Shown: positions 15,794-26,100 of the stretch, piece after piece
Layout of the letters: each line of letters starts with the position of its first letter
Numbering within the stretch: the first letter of the stretch is position 1
DNA from: Xanthomonas arboricola
GTDB taxonomy: Bacteria; Pseudomonadota; Gammaproteobacteria; Xanthomonadales; Xanthomonadaceae
Assembly: GCF_002940665.1 (NCBI RefSeq)
Contig: NZ_MIGY01000001.1
Coordinates: 310,001-374,000 of the forward strand
DNA: 64,000 nt
Direction: 5' to 3'
Translations under genes and position numbers: made by a program
The notes under the pieces: generated by a model
The model's database searches: none
The model's input: the letters and a program-made list of their open reading frames with translations, nothing else
Told to the model about the DNA's origin: nothing

Positions 15794-17317
15794 TCAATCC
15801 TGGCCATAGACCCTACGGAACTCACGCGGGCTTACCCCAACCAGCCGCCGGAAGCTCTTTTCGAAATGGCTCAGGTCGCCGAAGCCGACCTTCAGCGCCA
15901 CTTCGGTGATGCGCAGCTTGCGTTGCCGCTGCAGAAGCTCCTTGGCCTTTTCGATGCGTAGCTGCTGCAGCATCGGTTTGAACGGGGTACCGAGTTCGTC
16001 GCGGAACAGAAAGCCCAGATGCGACTGGCTAACGTGCGCCTGCCGGGCCAGATCGCCCAGGGTCAGCGGCTCGGCGTAGTGCTCGCCCAGATGCACCAGG
16101 GCGCGCCGCAGCGCGTCGTGCAGGCTGGCGAGACGTTGCCCGGGGCGATGCGGAAGGCCGTCGATCCAGTCGACCGGCGTTTCCGGCGGCGTGGGCTCTG
16201 CCGGAGGATCGGCCTGTCGCGACACCGTGGCGCGCGCATCGTGCTGCGCTCCTTGCGCCCGGCCTTCCAGCAGACGCGGTGCGTGGCGCTGGATGTCGGC
16301 GCTGCCGACCGGCCTGCCTGCAGTCATGACCGCCAGGCGCAGCACCACCCGCTCCAGCTCCTGGAGGTTTTCCGGCCATGGGTAGTGCGTCAGGGCGTCC
16401 ATCAACACCTCGGTGACCACCTGACCGTGATCCAGGCCATGCCGATCCAGCACATGCTCGACGTGAAAGCCGATATCTGTCCGCCGGGTGCGCAACGGCG
16501 CGAGCTCGATTGCCAGGACATCCAGTTGCGACAGCAGCGCGCGTGAGAAGCGTCCGGCATGTACGCGGCGCGACAGATCAGCGGTCGTGGAGGCGATCAC
16601 CCGCGGCAAGGCCCCGCCGCCCGAGATAGCCCACGGTGTGGACCTGCCCCGAAGATGCACTGCAAGTTGATGCTGTGGCGCGTCGTCGAGCTCATCCACG
16701 CCCTGCAGGAACAGCGTTCCTCCCATTGCGCGCTCGAACCATGTTGCCGGCATGTCGTCGGGAGCGGCGCAATCGACCGCAACGAACGGACCCTCTCGCC
16801 AGGGTGCAGCTGCATGCAGCAAAACGGCCACCTCCTCTTTCTCGGTGCCGAACTCGCCGCGCACGATGACTGGCAAACGACTGTCTGCGGCCTGCTCGAC
16901 GAACGCATCGATCATCCAGACTTCTTCGCAGACCCCCGTCATCATCAAAGATCGAGCGAGCCGGTCTTCCGCCAACCTCCGCGCTGCATCGCGCTTGATC
17001 AGGTACGCACAACATTTTGCGATCTGCCGACACAGCGTCATCGCCTGCGCGGCCATGCCGCCGTGGGCCGGGGTCACGTGCAGCGTACCGAGCACTTGCC
17101 TGGCGTGCTGGACCGGAAAACACCGCACAATCGTTGCCTGATCGTTCGCCTGATCCGGAGCAAGCGGATCGCTTTGCGCTACCCCGACGAACGCGCATGT
17201 CGCACCGTTCAAGATCTCGCTCTGCGATAGTTCCGCAGCGATCTTGCCGAGCATTGCCGCCAAGGGATCGCCCGGGAGATAGGCGCGCTGCAATACGTCT
17301 AAGACCTGCTTTTCCAT
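15794..17317 (-). CDS. Regulator: GAF-like region, degenerate NtrC-type AAA+ domain, AraC helix-turn-helix
   Basis: 507 residues from the ATG at 17317 (an in-frame ATG at 17467 would add 50 residues; neither has a clear ribosome-binding site). Residues about 1-140 look like a GAF-type sensor. Residues about 150-370 align with sigma54 activator AAA+ domains (GPFVAVDCAA, GGTLFL, PLRTRRTDIGFHVEHVL, YPWPENLQELERVV), but Walker A reads GEFGTEKE instead of GESGTGKE, Walker B has GGTLFLQG, and the GAFTGA loop is deleted. The C-terminal about 100 residues are an AraC/XylS DNA-binding domain (LTLGDLARQAHVSQSHLGFLFRDELG, ITEVALKVGFGDLSHFEKSFRRLVGVSPREFRR). It therefore probably works as an AraC-type activator of sigma70 promoters, likely of the adjacent R-body genes (inference). 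Confidence 0.82.
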   Translation of the reverse strand: MEKQVLDVLQRAYLPGDPLAAMLGKIAAELSQSEILNGATCAFVGVAQSDPLAPDQANDQATIVRCFPVQHARQVLGTLHVTPAHGGMAAQAMTLCRQIAKCCAYLIKRDAARRLAEDRLARSLMMTGVCEEVWMIDAFVEQAADSRLPVIVRGEFGTEKEEVAVLLHAAAPWREGPFVAVDCAAPDDMPATWFERAMGGTLFLQGVDELDDAPQHQLAVHLRGRSTPWAISGGGALPRVIASTTADLSRRVHAGRFSRALLSQLDVLAIELAPLRTRRTDIGFHVEHVLDRHGLDHGQVVTEVLMDALTHYPWPENLQELERVVLRLAVMTAGRPVGSADIQRHAPRLLEGRAQGAQHDARATVSRQADPPAEPTPPETPVDWIDGLPHRPGQRLASLHDALRRALVHLGEHYAEPLTLGDLARQAHVSQSHLGFLFRDELGTPFKPMLQQLRIEKAKELLQRQRKLRITEVALKVGFGDLSHFEKSFRRLVGVSPREFRRVYGQD

Positions 17318-17749
17318 TATTAGTCCGACCTGATCAACGGCGCGCTCAGAAGGCGGCCATACCCAAGTCGCGCCATCCCTGACCAGACCGTCGGCAAAGC
17401 TCCAAGAAATGAATTCCGCTTTTAGGTTCAACGCTCCCCCACCTCCCGCTCGATCGATCCATCGCAACGTGGAATGACCCTCGCCTGCCTTGTCTGGACC
17501 CGTCGGAGGAGCGAAGGATTCGCCAGCGAATCAAACGCTTGTTGCAAGCCATGGCGGGCATTAGCACGCCACCATTCCCCTTTCCCGACGATTCGTGGCA
17601 GGTGGCCGACCTTGAATGCGATTGGTTGAAGCGCGTCTCATTCGTTACCGGCACATCGGTGCGTTGCTGCGACGGACTCAAGCAACGACGTGCCGCATGC
17701 CGTTGCGACCTCCTGCACAGCGGCGCAGGGATAATGCGCTGTCTTCCCT
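17318..17749. other. Divergent regulator/exporter intergenic region
   Basis: 432 bases. Open frames crossing it are not protein-like. Up to 150 bases at its left end may belong to the regulator if the start at 17467 is used. A GATAAT at 17730 could be part of the exporter promoter, but no -35 is placed correctly. Confidence 0.45.
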
Positions 17750-19183
17750 ATGGCGATGCTCATGCCTCAGCCCGTTTCCGCCTTGCGTGCCTACGACACC
17801 ATCAAGCCCCTGCTATGGCTGGTGTCGCTGGCGATCTTCATGCAGATGCTGGATGCGACCATCGTCAATACGGCGCTGCCGTCGATGGCGCGCAGCCTGC
17901 ACGAAAGTCCGCTGCAGATGCAGTCGGTGGTCTTCAGTTATGCCTTGGCGGTGGCGATGTTCATCCCTGCGTCGGGCTGGATTGCGGACCGCTTCGGCAC
18001 CCGGCGCACCTTCCTTGCGGCGATCATCGTGTTCACGCTGGGCTCGCTGCTGTGCGCAGCCGCCCAGCAGCTGCCGCAGCTGGTGGCCGCGCGCGTGGTG
18101 CAGGGCATTGGCGGGGCGATGCTGCTGCCGGTGGGCAGGCTGGCAGTGCTCAAGACCGTGGCACGCGCCGATTTCCTGCGCGCGATGAGTTTCATCGCGA
18201 TTCCCGCACTGATCGGCCCACTCATCGGTCCCACGCTGGGCGGCTACCTGGTGGAAGTCGCCTCGTGGCACTGGGTGTTCCTGATCAATCTGCCGATCGG
18301 CGTGATCGGTTTCATCGCTGCGTTGAAGATCATGCCCGACCACTATGGCGATGCGCGCCAGCGCTTCGATCTGATCGGCTATCTGATGCTGGCGTTCGGC
18401 ATGGTGGCGCTGTCGCTGGCGCTGGATGGCATCTCCGAGCTCGGCTTGCGCCATGCCTTTGTCATGCTGCTGGCCATCGGCGGGCTGGCCGCATTGGCCG
18501 GTTACTGGCTGCATGCGGCCAGCATGCCGGCGGCGTTGTTTCCGCTGGCCTTGTTCAAGGTGGCCAGCTATCGCATCGGCATCCTGGGCAACCTGTTCGC
18601 GCGGGTGGGCAGCGGCTCGATGCCGTTCTTGATTCCGCTGTTGTTGCAGGTCGGCCTGGGCATGAGCCCGATGAACGCCGGACTGATGATGGTGCCGGTG
18701 GCGTTGGCCGGCATGGCGGCCAAACGTGCCGCGGTGAAGCTGGTCGGTCGCTTCGGCTATCGCCGCGTGTTGATGCTCAACACCGTGCTGGTAGGCCTGG
18801 CGATGGCCAGCTTTGCCTTGATCGATGTCGGCCAGCCGCTATGGCTGCGGCTGGTGCAGCTGGCCTGCTTTGGCGCGGTGAACTCGCTGCAGTTCACCGT
18901 CATGAACACCGTGACCTTGCGCGACCTGGATCGCGAGCAGGCCAGCCCCGGCAACAGCTTGTTGTCGATGGTGATGATGCTGGCCACCGGCTTCGGCGCG
19001 GCGGCGGCGGGCAGTCTATTGGCTGCCTTCAACACGCATCTGGGCGACAGCCACGGCGCCACAGCCGCATTGCATGCAACCTTTTTGTGCGTCGGTGGCA
19101 TCACCTTGTCGTCGACGCTGATCTTCTGGCAGCTGGCCGAGACGCGGCCGCATCCCAGGCAGGTGGAAGAAGTCGCCGAATGA
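17750..19183 (+). CDS. MFS multidrug exporter, MdtD-like (DHA2 family)
   Basis: 477-residue inner-membrane protein with about 14 hydrophobic segments. Motif D1 appears as LDATIVNTALPSMARSL, motif A as GWIADRFGTRRTF, then ARVVQGIGGAMLLPVGRLAVLK and IGPLIGPTLGGYLV. All match the proton-driven DHA2 drug/H+ antiporters, and the sequence is close to E. coli MdtD in these regions. It is a stand-alone gene here, without the mdtABC pump genes. Alternative in-frame starts at 17756 and 17762 are equally possible. Substrate cannot be told from sequence. Confidence 0.88.
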   Translation: MAMLMPQPVSALRAYDTIKPLLWLVSLAIFMQMLDATIVNTALPSMARSLHESPLQMQSVVFSYALAVAMFIPASGWIADRFGTRRTFLAAIIVFTLGSLLCAAAQQLPQLVAARVVQGIGGAMLLPVGRLAVLKTVARADFLRAMSFIAIPALIGPLIGPTLGGYLVEVASWHWVFLINLPIGVIGFIAALKIMPDHYGDARQRFDLIGYLMLAFGMVALSLALDGISELGLRHAFVMLLAIGGLAALAGYWLHAASMPAALFPLALFKVASYRIGILGNLFARVGSGSMPFLIPLLLQVGLGMSPMNAGLMMVPVALAGMAAKRAAVKLVGRFGYRRVLMLNTVLVGLAMASFALIDVGQPLWLRLVQLACFGAVNSLQFTVMNTVTLRDLDREQASPGNSLLSMVMMLATGFGAAAAGSLLAAFNTHLGDSHGATAALHATFLCVGGITLSSTLIFWQLAETRPHPRQVEEVAE

Positions 19184-19257
19184 CGCGACCTTTGCGGCAT
19201 CGACCGGCGCCGTACGCAAACGCAGGGCCGTGCGCGATTTCAACGCAGCGTACTGCT

Positions 19258-22200
19258 CTAGATCTCGTCGCGCGGGCGTTCACGTTGCAGTGCCTCGGCG
19301 ATGGTGTCGGCCAGCATGTCTCCTGTGAGCGGCTTGCGCAGGAAGCTGTCGAACCCGGCTTCCTGCGCGGTAGGCTCGGCCTCTTCGTCCGAGCGTGCGG
19401 TCACTGCAATCAGCGGCATGTCGTAACCGAATACGCGCAGCTGCCGCGCCAGAGCGAAACCATCCAACCCCGGAAGATCCAGATCCAGCAAGGCCAGATC
19501 GAAGGCGTTGTCGGCCGCTTCGGTCAGCGCGGCCAGCCCGTGCGGCGCGTGCACCACCGAGTGCCCTTGCGAACGCAGCAGGCCAACGATGACCTCGGCG
19601 ATAGTGGGGTCGTCTTCCACCAGCAGGATGCGCTGCGGGGCGACCGCGCGTCCCGCGCGCGCCACCTCGCTGCCTAGCGTGGCGTTGGAGGCGACCCAGC
19701 GCAGCGGCAGGTCGACCACGAAGCGCGTGCCGGCGCCCAACCGGCTGATCACCTCGATATGCCCGCCCATCGCCATCGCCAGTTCCTGACAGATGGCCAG
19801 ACCCAGGCCGCTGCCGCCGTAACGCGAGGTGGTCTTGGCGCCATCGCCCTGTTCGAAGCGCTGGAACAGGCGCGCTTTCTGGTCGGCGTTGATGCCCGGG
19901 CCGGTATCGGCCACCTCGAAACGCAGCCCCTGATACGAGCCCAGCGTGGTCAGCTTGAGCCCGACCACGCCGCGCTCGGTGAACTTGATCGCATTGCTGA
20001 GCAGGTTGAGCAGAATCTGGCGAATGCGGGTGACATCGCCGCTGGCGGTGATGTCGCCAAGCAGCCCTACTTCCAGGCTGAAACGCAGGCCGCGCTCCTG
20101 CGCCAGGGGCGCCATCAAGCCCTCCACCTCGGCCACGAGCTGGCGTACCGAGAACGGCTCCAGATCCAGTTCCAGGCGCCCGGATTCGATCCGCGCCAGG
20201 TCCAGCGCATCGTTGACCAGCCGCAGCAGATGTGCGCCGGCACGACGGATCGATTCGGTATAGCTGCGTTGTTTGTTGTCCAGCGAGGTCTTGAGCAACA
20301 GCTCGCTCATGCCCAGCACACCGGTCATCGGGGTACGCACCTCGTGGCCAAGCGTGGCCAGAAAGCGCGTCTTGGCCAACGACGCCTGCTCGGCCAGCTC
20401 CTGCTTGTGCACCGCCAGTTGCCAGGCATTCAAACGCCGCAGGCGGCGGCGATACAACAGCACCGCCGCGGCGATGACGCATAGCGCGAGCAGGCCCAAA
20501 AAAACCAGTCCCCACGGCGACAACCACCAGGGCGGCAGCACCTGGAAACGTAACGTCTGGCTGGCCGACCAGATCCCGTCGGCGGTGCGCCCCTGCACTT
20601 CCAACGTGTAATGCCCCGCGGGCAGCCGCGAAAACTGCCGCTCGCCGCTGGGACCGACATCGATCCAGTCCGGATCGTAGCCACTCAAACGAAATCGGTA
20701 ACTGTTGGATTCGGAATCGGCCAGGCTGAGCAGGCGCGCGACGATATGCAGATCGCGGTCGCCGTCCTGCATCGTGAGCGGCTCCTGTCCGGTGATATCC
20801 AGACCACGCTCCCCGCGCCGCAAGCCCACGCGTTCGATGATCAACGGCGGCCTGCGCGTGCTGGGGCGCATCGTGGCCGGATCGAATACCACCACGCCGT
20901 CGGGCGATGCGGCGACGATCCGCCCGCTGCCGGCCTGCACCAATGTATTGATCTGCAACTGCTGGTTGGGGAGCCCATCGTGCACCCCATATACACGCAC
21001 CAGTCTGCTGCCCGGATCGATCCGGATCAGGCCGCGTTGACTGGACACCCAGGCGACTCCCCGGGCGTCGACCACCAGCCCGTTGGGCGCCACCAGCGGA
21101 AACTCCTGCTCCTTTCCGACGGTATCCAGGTGCTTGAGCCGCGTTCCGTCCCACAGATACCGCCGGATCTCGCCGGCCAACCCGATCCAGACCACGCCCT
21201 CCTCTCCCAGCCGGAACAGATACGTCGGCAGGGCCGGCGCACCGTCGACGGGGACAAATCGGTCGGCCACGGGGTCCCAGCGCCGCAGACCGGCGTTGTT
21301 GCTCAGCCATATCTGGCCATCCGGGCCAAGGCGTATGTCCAGGATGGTCAACACCTCCAGTCCATGACTGCCATTGACGATGGTCCGCAGCAATCGCCCC
21401 TCCTGGTTGCGGATTTGCAGACCGTATTCCAGTACCGTCACCCACAGTCGGCCCTGCGCGTCCTCTGCCATCCAGCCCGGTCGGTCCGCAGCGCCGTCTG
21501 GATCGGGTTCGATATCCTCACGCAACGGCCAACGCCTGACTTGCCGGGTCTGCGGGTCATACCGCATCAATTTTCCTTCGACGCCGATCCAGACCAAGCC
21601 GCGCCGGCTTTCGAGCATGGAGTCGGGCGGACGCGCGTCGATCTGAGCCAGATGCGTCTGCAGTTGGCCGGTTGCCGCATCGAGATACTCCAGTACATGC
21701 CGCGAGCCAGCCAGCCAGACACCGCCCGCAGCCGAAGACGCCGTTGCCAGCACGGACGGATTGGTCAGCGACTGTGGATCACCGCCGTGGTGGGCCAGTA
21801 CCGCAAAGGTGTCCCAATGCGGGGGCAGGTGCCACAGGCCGCCTTCGAGCGCCGCAAACCACAGCCCGCCCTCCCGATCTTCGTAGGCTGTAATCCAGTT
21901 GCGTCTGACCAGGCCGTGCGCCGACAGGCTGTAGACCGGCACGCTGCCGATCTCGGTTCCTGCAGTGGACAGGCCCAGGCCGCTGTCGGTGTCCAGCCAA
22001 TAGCGCCCGCTGCGATCGTGCAGCAACACCCCCATGACCCGCCGTTTGCTCACGGCTTTCTGCCATGGCTGGGGCCGCGCCTGGCCGTCGGCGCCCACAC
22101 GAAACGCGTCGCCGGCCACATCCGACACCCATAAGGTGTCGCCACTGTGCTCCATGTGCAGCCGATTGATCGCCTGCGTAGTTCCTGGCAGCGCAACCCG

Positions 22201-22842
22201 TTGAAAATGCGCACCGTCCCAGCGAGCAAGCCCGCCATGGGTCCCGATCCACAATGTTCCGTCGGGCGCGACCTCGAACCCGATCACGCTGTCGGACGGC
22301 AGGCTGGTGGGGTCGTCGGGCACGTTGGAAAATCGCTGCATGCTGCCGTCGGGACGTCGCCGGTACAGCCCGTGGGCCGCGGTACCAAGCCAGACATCGC
22401 CGTTCGGGGTGTTTGCCAGCGCCCACACCGTGATTTCGCGCAACTCCGGAAACTGCGGGTTCTCCAGCCGCCTGAACGTGCGTGTCTTGGGCTCCAGAAA
22501 ACCGGCCCCGCCGTTTTCGAACCCCATCCACACCCGATTGTCGCGATCGACGCAGAGCGTCCAGATCGCGTTGCTGGTCAACCCGTCTTCCATCCGCCAG
22601 ACGCGGTAATTGCGGCCATCGAATCTGGCCAAGCCGTCATCGCTGGCGATCCAGAGATAGCCCTGCTGGTCTTCGGCCAGCTCACTGACGGTGTCCGAGG
22701 GCAACCCGTCGGCGACCGTGACCTGACTGGGCACCGGCGTGAGCAGCGCGCGCGTGGTCGCCCCTGTAGGTGGCACCGCGACGCACAGACACAGCGACAC
22801 TGCTGCGATCAACCAATAGGAAAAACACAAAAAAAGGCGCAC
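19258..22842 (-). CDS. Hybrid sensor histidine kinase with periplasmic propeller (paralogue 1)
   Basis: About 1194 residues from a GTG at 22842, chosen because a signal-peptide-like stretch (VRLFLCFSYWLIAAVSLCL) starts there; an in-frame ATG at 22941 is the alternative. Order: periplasmic two-component propeller with repeated GxLWxGTxxGL-type blades (about 30-680), a Y_Y_Y domain (about 690-770), one membrane helix (about 775-800), HisKA with the phospho-His in LGHEVRTPMTGVLGMSE (about 832), HATPase (about 930-1045; DTGPGIN and GSGLGLAI), and a C-terminal receiver (about 1068-1190) with Asp in LALLDLDLPGLDG and Lys in FLRKPLTG. Such HTCS-like sensors often respond to glycans or oligosaccharides. 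No separate response regulator is adjacent; the output partner is unknown. Confidence 0.87.
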   Translation of the reverse strand: MRLFLCFSYWLIAAVSLCLCVAVPPTGATTRALLTPVPSQVTVADGLPSDTVSELAEDQQGYLWIASDDGLARFDGRNYRVWRMEDGLTSNAIWTLCVDRDNRVWMGFENGGAGFLEPKTRTFRRLENPQFPELREITVWALANTPNGDVWLGTAAHGLYRRRPDGSMQRFSNVPDDPTSLPSDSVIGFEVAPDGTLWIGTHGGLARWDGAHFQRVALPGTTQAINRLHMEHSGDTLWVSDVAGDAFRVGADGQARPQPWQKAVSKRRVMGVLLHDRSGRYWLDTDSGLGLSTAGTEIGSVPVYSLSAHGLVRRNWITAYEDREGGLWFAALEGGLWHLPPHWDTFAVLAHHGGDPQSLTNPSVLATASSAAGGVWLAGSRHVLEYLDAATGQLQTHLAQIDARPPDSMLESRRGLVWIGVEGKLMRYDPQTRQVRRWPLREDIEPDPDGAADRPGWMAEDAQGRLWVTVLEYGLQIRNQEGRLLRTIVNGSHGLEVLTILDIRLGPDGQIWLSNNAGLRRWDPVADRFVPVDGAPALPTYLFRLGEEGVVWIGLAGEIRRYLWDGTRLKHLDTVGKEQEFPLVAPNGLVVDARGVAWVSSQRGLIRIDPGSRLVRVYGVHDGLPNQQLQINTLVQAGSGRIVAASPDGVVVFDPATMRPSTRRPPLIIERVGLRRGERGLDITGQEPLTMQDGDRDLHIVARLLSLADSESNSYRFRLSGYDPDWIDVGPSGERQFSRLPAGHYTLEVQGRTADGIWSASQTLRFQVLPPWWLSPWGLVFLGLLALCVIAAAVLLYRRRLRRLNAWQLAVHKQELAEQASLAKTRFLATLGHEVRTPMTGVLGMSELLLKTSLDNKQRSYTESIRRAGAHLLRLVNDALDLARIESGRLELDLEPFSVRQLVAEVEGLMAPLAQERGLRFSLEVGLLGDITASGDVTRIRQILLNLLSNAIKFTERGVVGLKLTTLGSYQGLRFEVADTGPGINADQKARLFQRFEQGDGAKTTSRYGGSGLGLAICQELAMAMGGHIEVISRLGAGTRFVVDLPLRWVASNATLGSEVARAGRAVAPQRILLVEDDPTIAEVIVGLLRSQGHSVVHAPHGLAALTEAADNAFDLALLDLDLPGLDGFALARQLRVFGYDMPLIAVTARSDEEAEPTAQEAGFDSFLRKPLTGDMLADTIAEALQRERPRDEI

Positions 22843-22949
22843 TGGACAGGTTTCACGACGAGTCGCCGCATAGTGCGGGCCGCACGCGGTGCGAGCAAGC
22901 CCGAGCGAGCTTGCCGCGCGGCGCATCCGTTCCCGCGTCACGTGGCTTC

Positions 22950-23160
22950 TCCACCGTCACTGCCCGAGCCGCGCGCGCCTGCCGTGCAGCCACGATCGCT
23001 TCGGCCGGCATCTCGGCCGTGACCGGCTTGCGCACGCATCCCTGTCCCATCGGCACCTGCGCGGTCGCGCGCGCCCTGACGGGACTACACGTGACCCGCT
23101 TCATGGCAGCCGGGCTCAGAGCGGCCAACAAAACTACGGCGCAGCCGTCAGGCGGCACTA
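22950..23160 (-). pseudogene. Decayed receiver-domain remnant between the two sensor kinases
   Basis: On the minus strand, in a different frame from both kinases, the translation contains DGCAVVLLAAL and, 36 residues on, GQGCVRKPVTAEMPAEAIVAARQ. This matches the last third of a receiver domain, where the intact neighbours have AGCNGFLRKPVTGELLAQALA and AGFDSFLRKPLTGDMLADTIA. The phospho-Asp strand and the rest of the kinase are missing. It is best read as the remains of a third tandem copy, or debris of unequal recombination. It fills most of the gap between the two kinase genes. Confidence 0.6.
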
Positions 23161-23178
23161 CGTTTTTGTCGGCCGCTC

Positions 23179-26100
23179 CTAGTCGGCGGCCGGCACGTCG
23201 TGCGCATCGACGGCGTCGGCCAGCACACGTGCCAGTGCCTGCGCCAGCAGCTCGCCGGTGACCGGCTTGCGCAGGAAGCCATTGCAGCCGGCGGCCATGG
23301 CCTGCGGTTCTGCGTCGGCATCGGCACGTGCGGTAACCGCGACGATCGGAAAGCGCACGCCGCGCGCGCGCAACTGCGCCACCAACGACGCACCGTCGAT
23401 GCCCGGCAGATCCAGATCGCACAGACCCGCGTCGAAGCTGCGCGTACTTATCTCGGCCAACGCCGCCAGGCCATGCAGGACATGGGTGACCTGATGGCCA
23501 CGCGTCTGCAACAGGCCAACGATCACCTGCGCCACGGTCGGGTCGTCTTCGACCAGCAGCAGCTGCAAGGGTGCCTGTGCCTGCGGCGAGGTTGCGCGTG
23601 CAGGCGCAGGCACCGCGGGGAGCACACTCACCCAGCGCAGCGGCAGCTCGACCGCAAAACATGCCCCTTGCCCCAGTTCGCTGCTGACCGTCACCGTACC
23701 GCCCATCGCCGCCGCCAGTTCGCGGCAGATCGCCAGGCCCAGGCCACTGCCGCCATGCCGGGCAAGCGTCACGGCGCCTTCGGCCTGCTCGAAGCGCTGG
23801 AACAGGCGCCCGCGCTGTTCTGCACTCATGCCCGGGCCGGTATCGCACACGTCGATCCGGATGCCGTGCCTGTGGCTTTGCGGCACCACCGCAACACGCA
23901 GGCTGACGCTGCCGTGCTCGGTGAACTTGACCGCATTGAACAACAGGTTGAGCAGGATCTGTTGCACCCGGCTGGCATCGCCATGCAATGCCGGCGGCAG
24001 CGCGTCGTCCAGCTCGCACGCAAAGGCCAACTGCTTGTGCTCGGCGCTCGGGCGCACCAGCTCGGCCACCTGCCCGATCAGCTGACGCAGATCGAAGTCG
24101 CGGTAATCCAACGGCAGCTTGCCGGCCTCGATCCGCGCCAGATCCAACGCATCGTTGACCAGCCGCAGCAGATGCTTGCCTGCCAGCTGGATCGCACTGG
24201 CATAACCCTGCTGACGTCCATCCAGCGGCGTCTGCAGCAGCAACTCGCTCATGCCCAGCACACCGGTCATCGGCGTGCGCACTTCATGCCCGAGCGTCGC
24301 AAGAAAGCGCGTCTTGGCCAACGATGCCTGTTCGGCCAGCTCGCGTTTGTGCTGGGCCAGCTGCCACTGCGCGCGCATGCGCACACGGCGACGATAGGCG
24401 GCCGCGAGGAATGCGCTCAGCAGCAACCCAAGCAGGCAGATGAGCGCGATGCCTGCGTCACTGCGCCACCATGGTGGATTGACCGAGAACCGCAGCGAGC
24501 GCATCTGTGAGCGATTGCCCAGCGGATCCACGCCTTGCAGCGCGAGTTCGTAGCTACCGGCAGGCAAACTGGCAAATTCTCGGATTCCCGCATTGCCCGA
24601 CGTCTGCCAGTCGGTGTCGAAGCCTTTCAGGAAACTGCGATAACGATTGGAAAGCGGATCACTGTACGACAGCAGACGGCTGACGATCTGCAACTGGCGA
24701 TCTCCAGGACCCAGCTGAAACGGGCGATCCATGGGTAACGCGATGCGTGCGCCATTGCGTAGCACGCTGACATGCTCCAGCTGCAATGCAGGTACGAACG
24801 GTGCGATATCGGGCATTGCTGTATCCAGCAGCACGGTAGAGCCATCGCTGGTCGCACCGATCAGGATATCGCCTGCCATCAGCAGGCAATGCTGGGTGAA
24901 CTCCTGGCTGGTCAATCCATCGCGCGTGCCGATATTGCGCAGCCGTGCCGGCGTTACCGAAGGGTCGATCCGCCATAGCCCGCGCAAGCTGGAAATCCAG
25001 ACCCTGCCACGCGCGTCGATCCGCATTGCGGACGCGTCGAACCCGGTCAGGCCATCAGCCTGGCCCACTTGGCGCACGCGCACCCAACGTGTCGCGGTTT
25101 TTTTCCATTGTTCTGCACCGATGGCCCGATACACCCAGACCATGTCCGGCGATTGGCTGGCAAATGCCTGGATCTGCGTTCCTTCCAGGCCTGCGACCGG
25201 CACGAACCGGCGTGACGCGTCGTCCCAGGCAAACATGCCGCCCTCGCCTGCAACCCAGACACGCCCGTCCGGGCCCTGTTCCAGCTGCTGTACGGCGATA
25301 TCGCGCAGGCCGTGCAAGTCTTGCTGCGTAATGCGCTGCAGGACACGACCGCTACGCAAATCGCGCTGCTGCAGCATGTCGATGAAGGCCATCCATACCG
25401 TGTCACCATGCTCGATGATCCAGTCAGGCGCCGATAGCGCCGACGCCGGTTCAGGGCCATGGGACGGCCAGTGGATGAATTCACCCGTACGCAGATCCAT
25501 GCGAGAAAGACCAAAGCTCAAGTTGCCCAGCCACACACGTTGCAGGCGATCCTCCAGCGCCGATACCAACTCCATGTCCTTGAGATGCGGCGACTGCAGA
25601 CCTGTCTGAAACGTGTCGCCGGTGCCTGGATCAACACGCAACAAGCGCCCTTCTGCATCGACTTGCCACAGGCCACCAGAACGGGTGGCAGGGGCCAGGT
25701 TGCAATAGATGGCATCGCCCGTCGGCACCGGTGGTTTGAGCACGGCGGTGCGCTTCCAGTCTGCCGGCAAATACCCAAGGCCGGTACCATGCATCGGAAC
25801 CCAAAGCCCTCCATCGGCTGCTCCCAGCAGGCCAATGACATTACGGCGTGACAACGGCCCTTCACCGCTGAAGGCAGGGACCGGTGGACGCTCGCCACGG
25901 GTCCGCCACAGACCGCGTCCGCTTCCCAGCCAGAATTCGCCGTCCGGGGCAGCCACTGCACCCCAGAATTCGTTGCCGGTGCCGAACATCGTCCCCCAGG
26001 GAAGCGGCAGCCATTGATCGTCGGTTCCCATGACATGCAATCCCGACTCGCTGCCCAGCCACAGACGGTCCCCCGCCCATTGCAGACCGAAGATGGCGGA

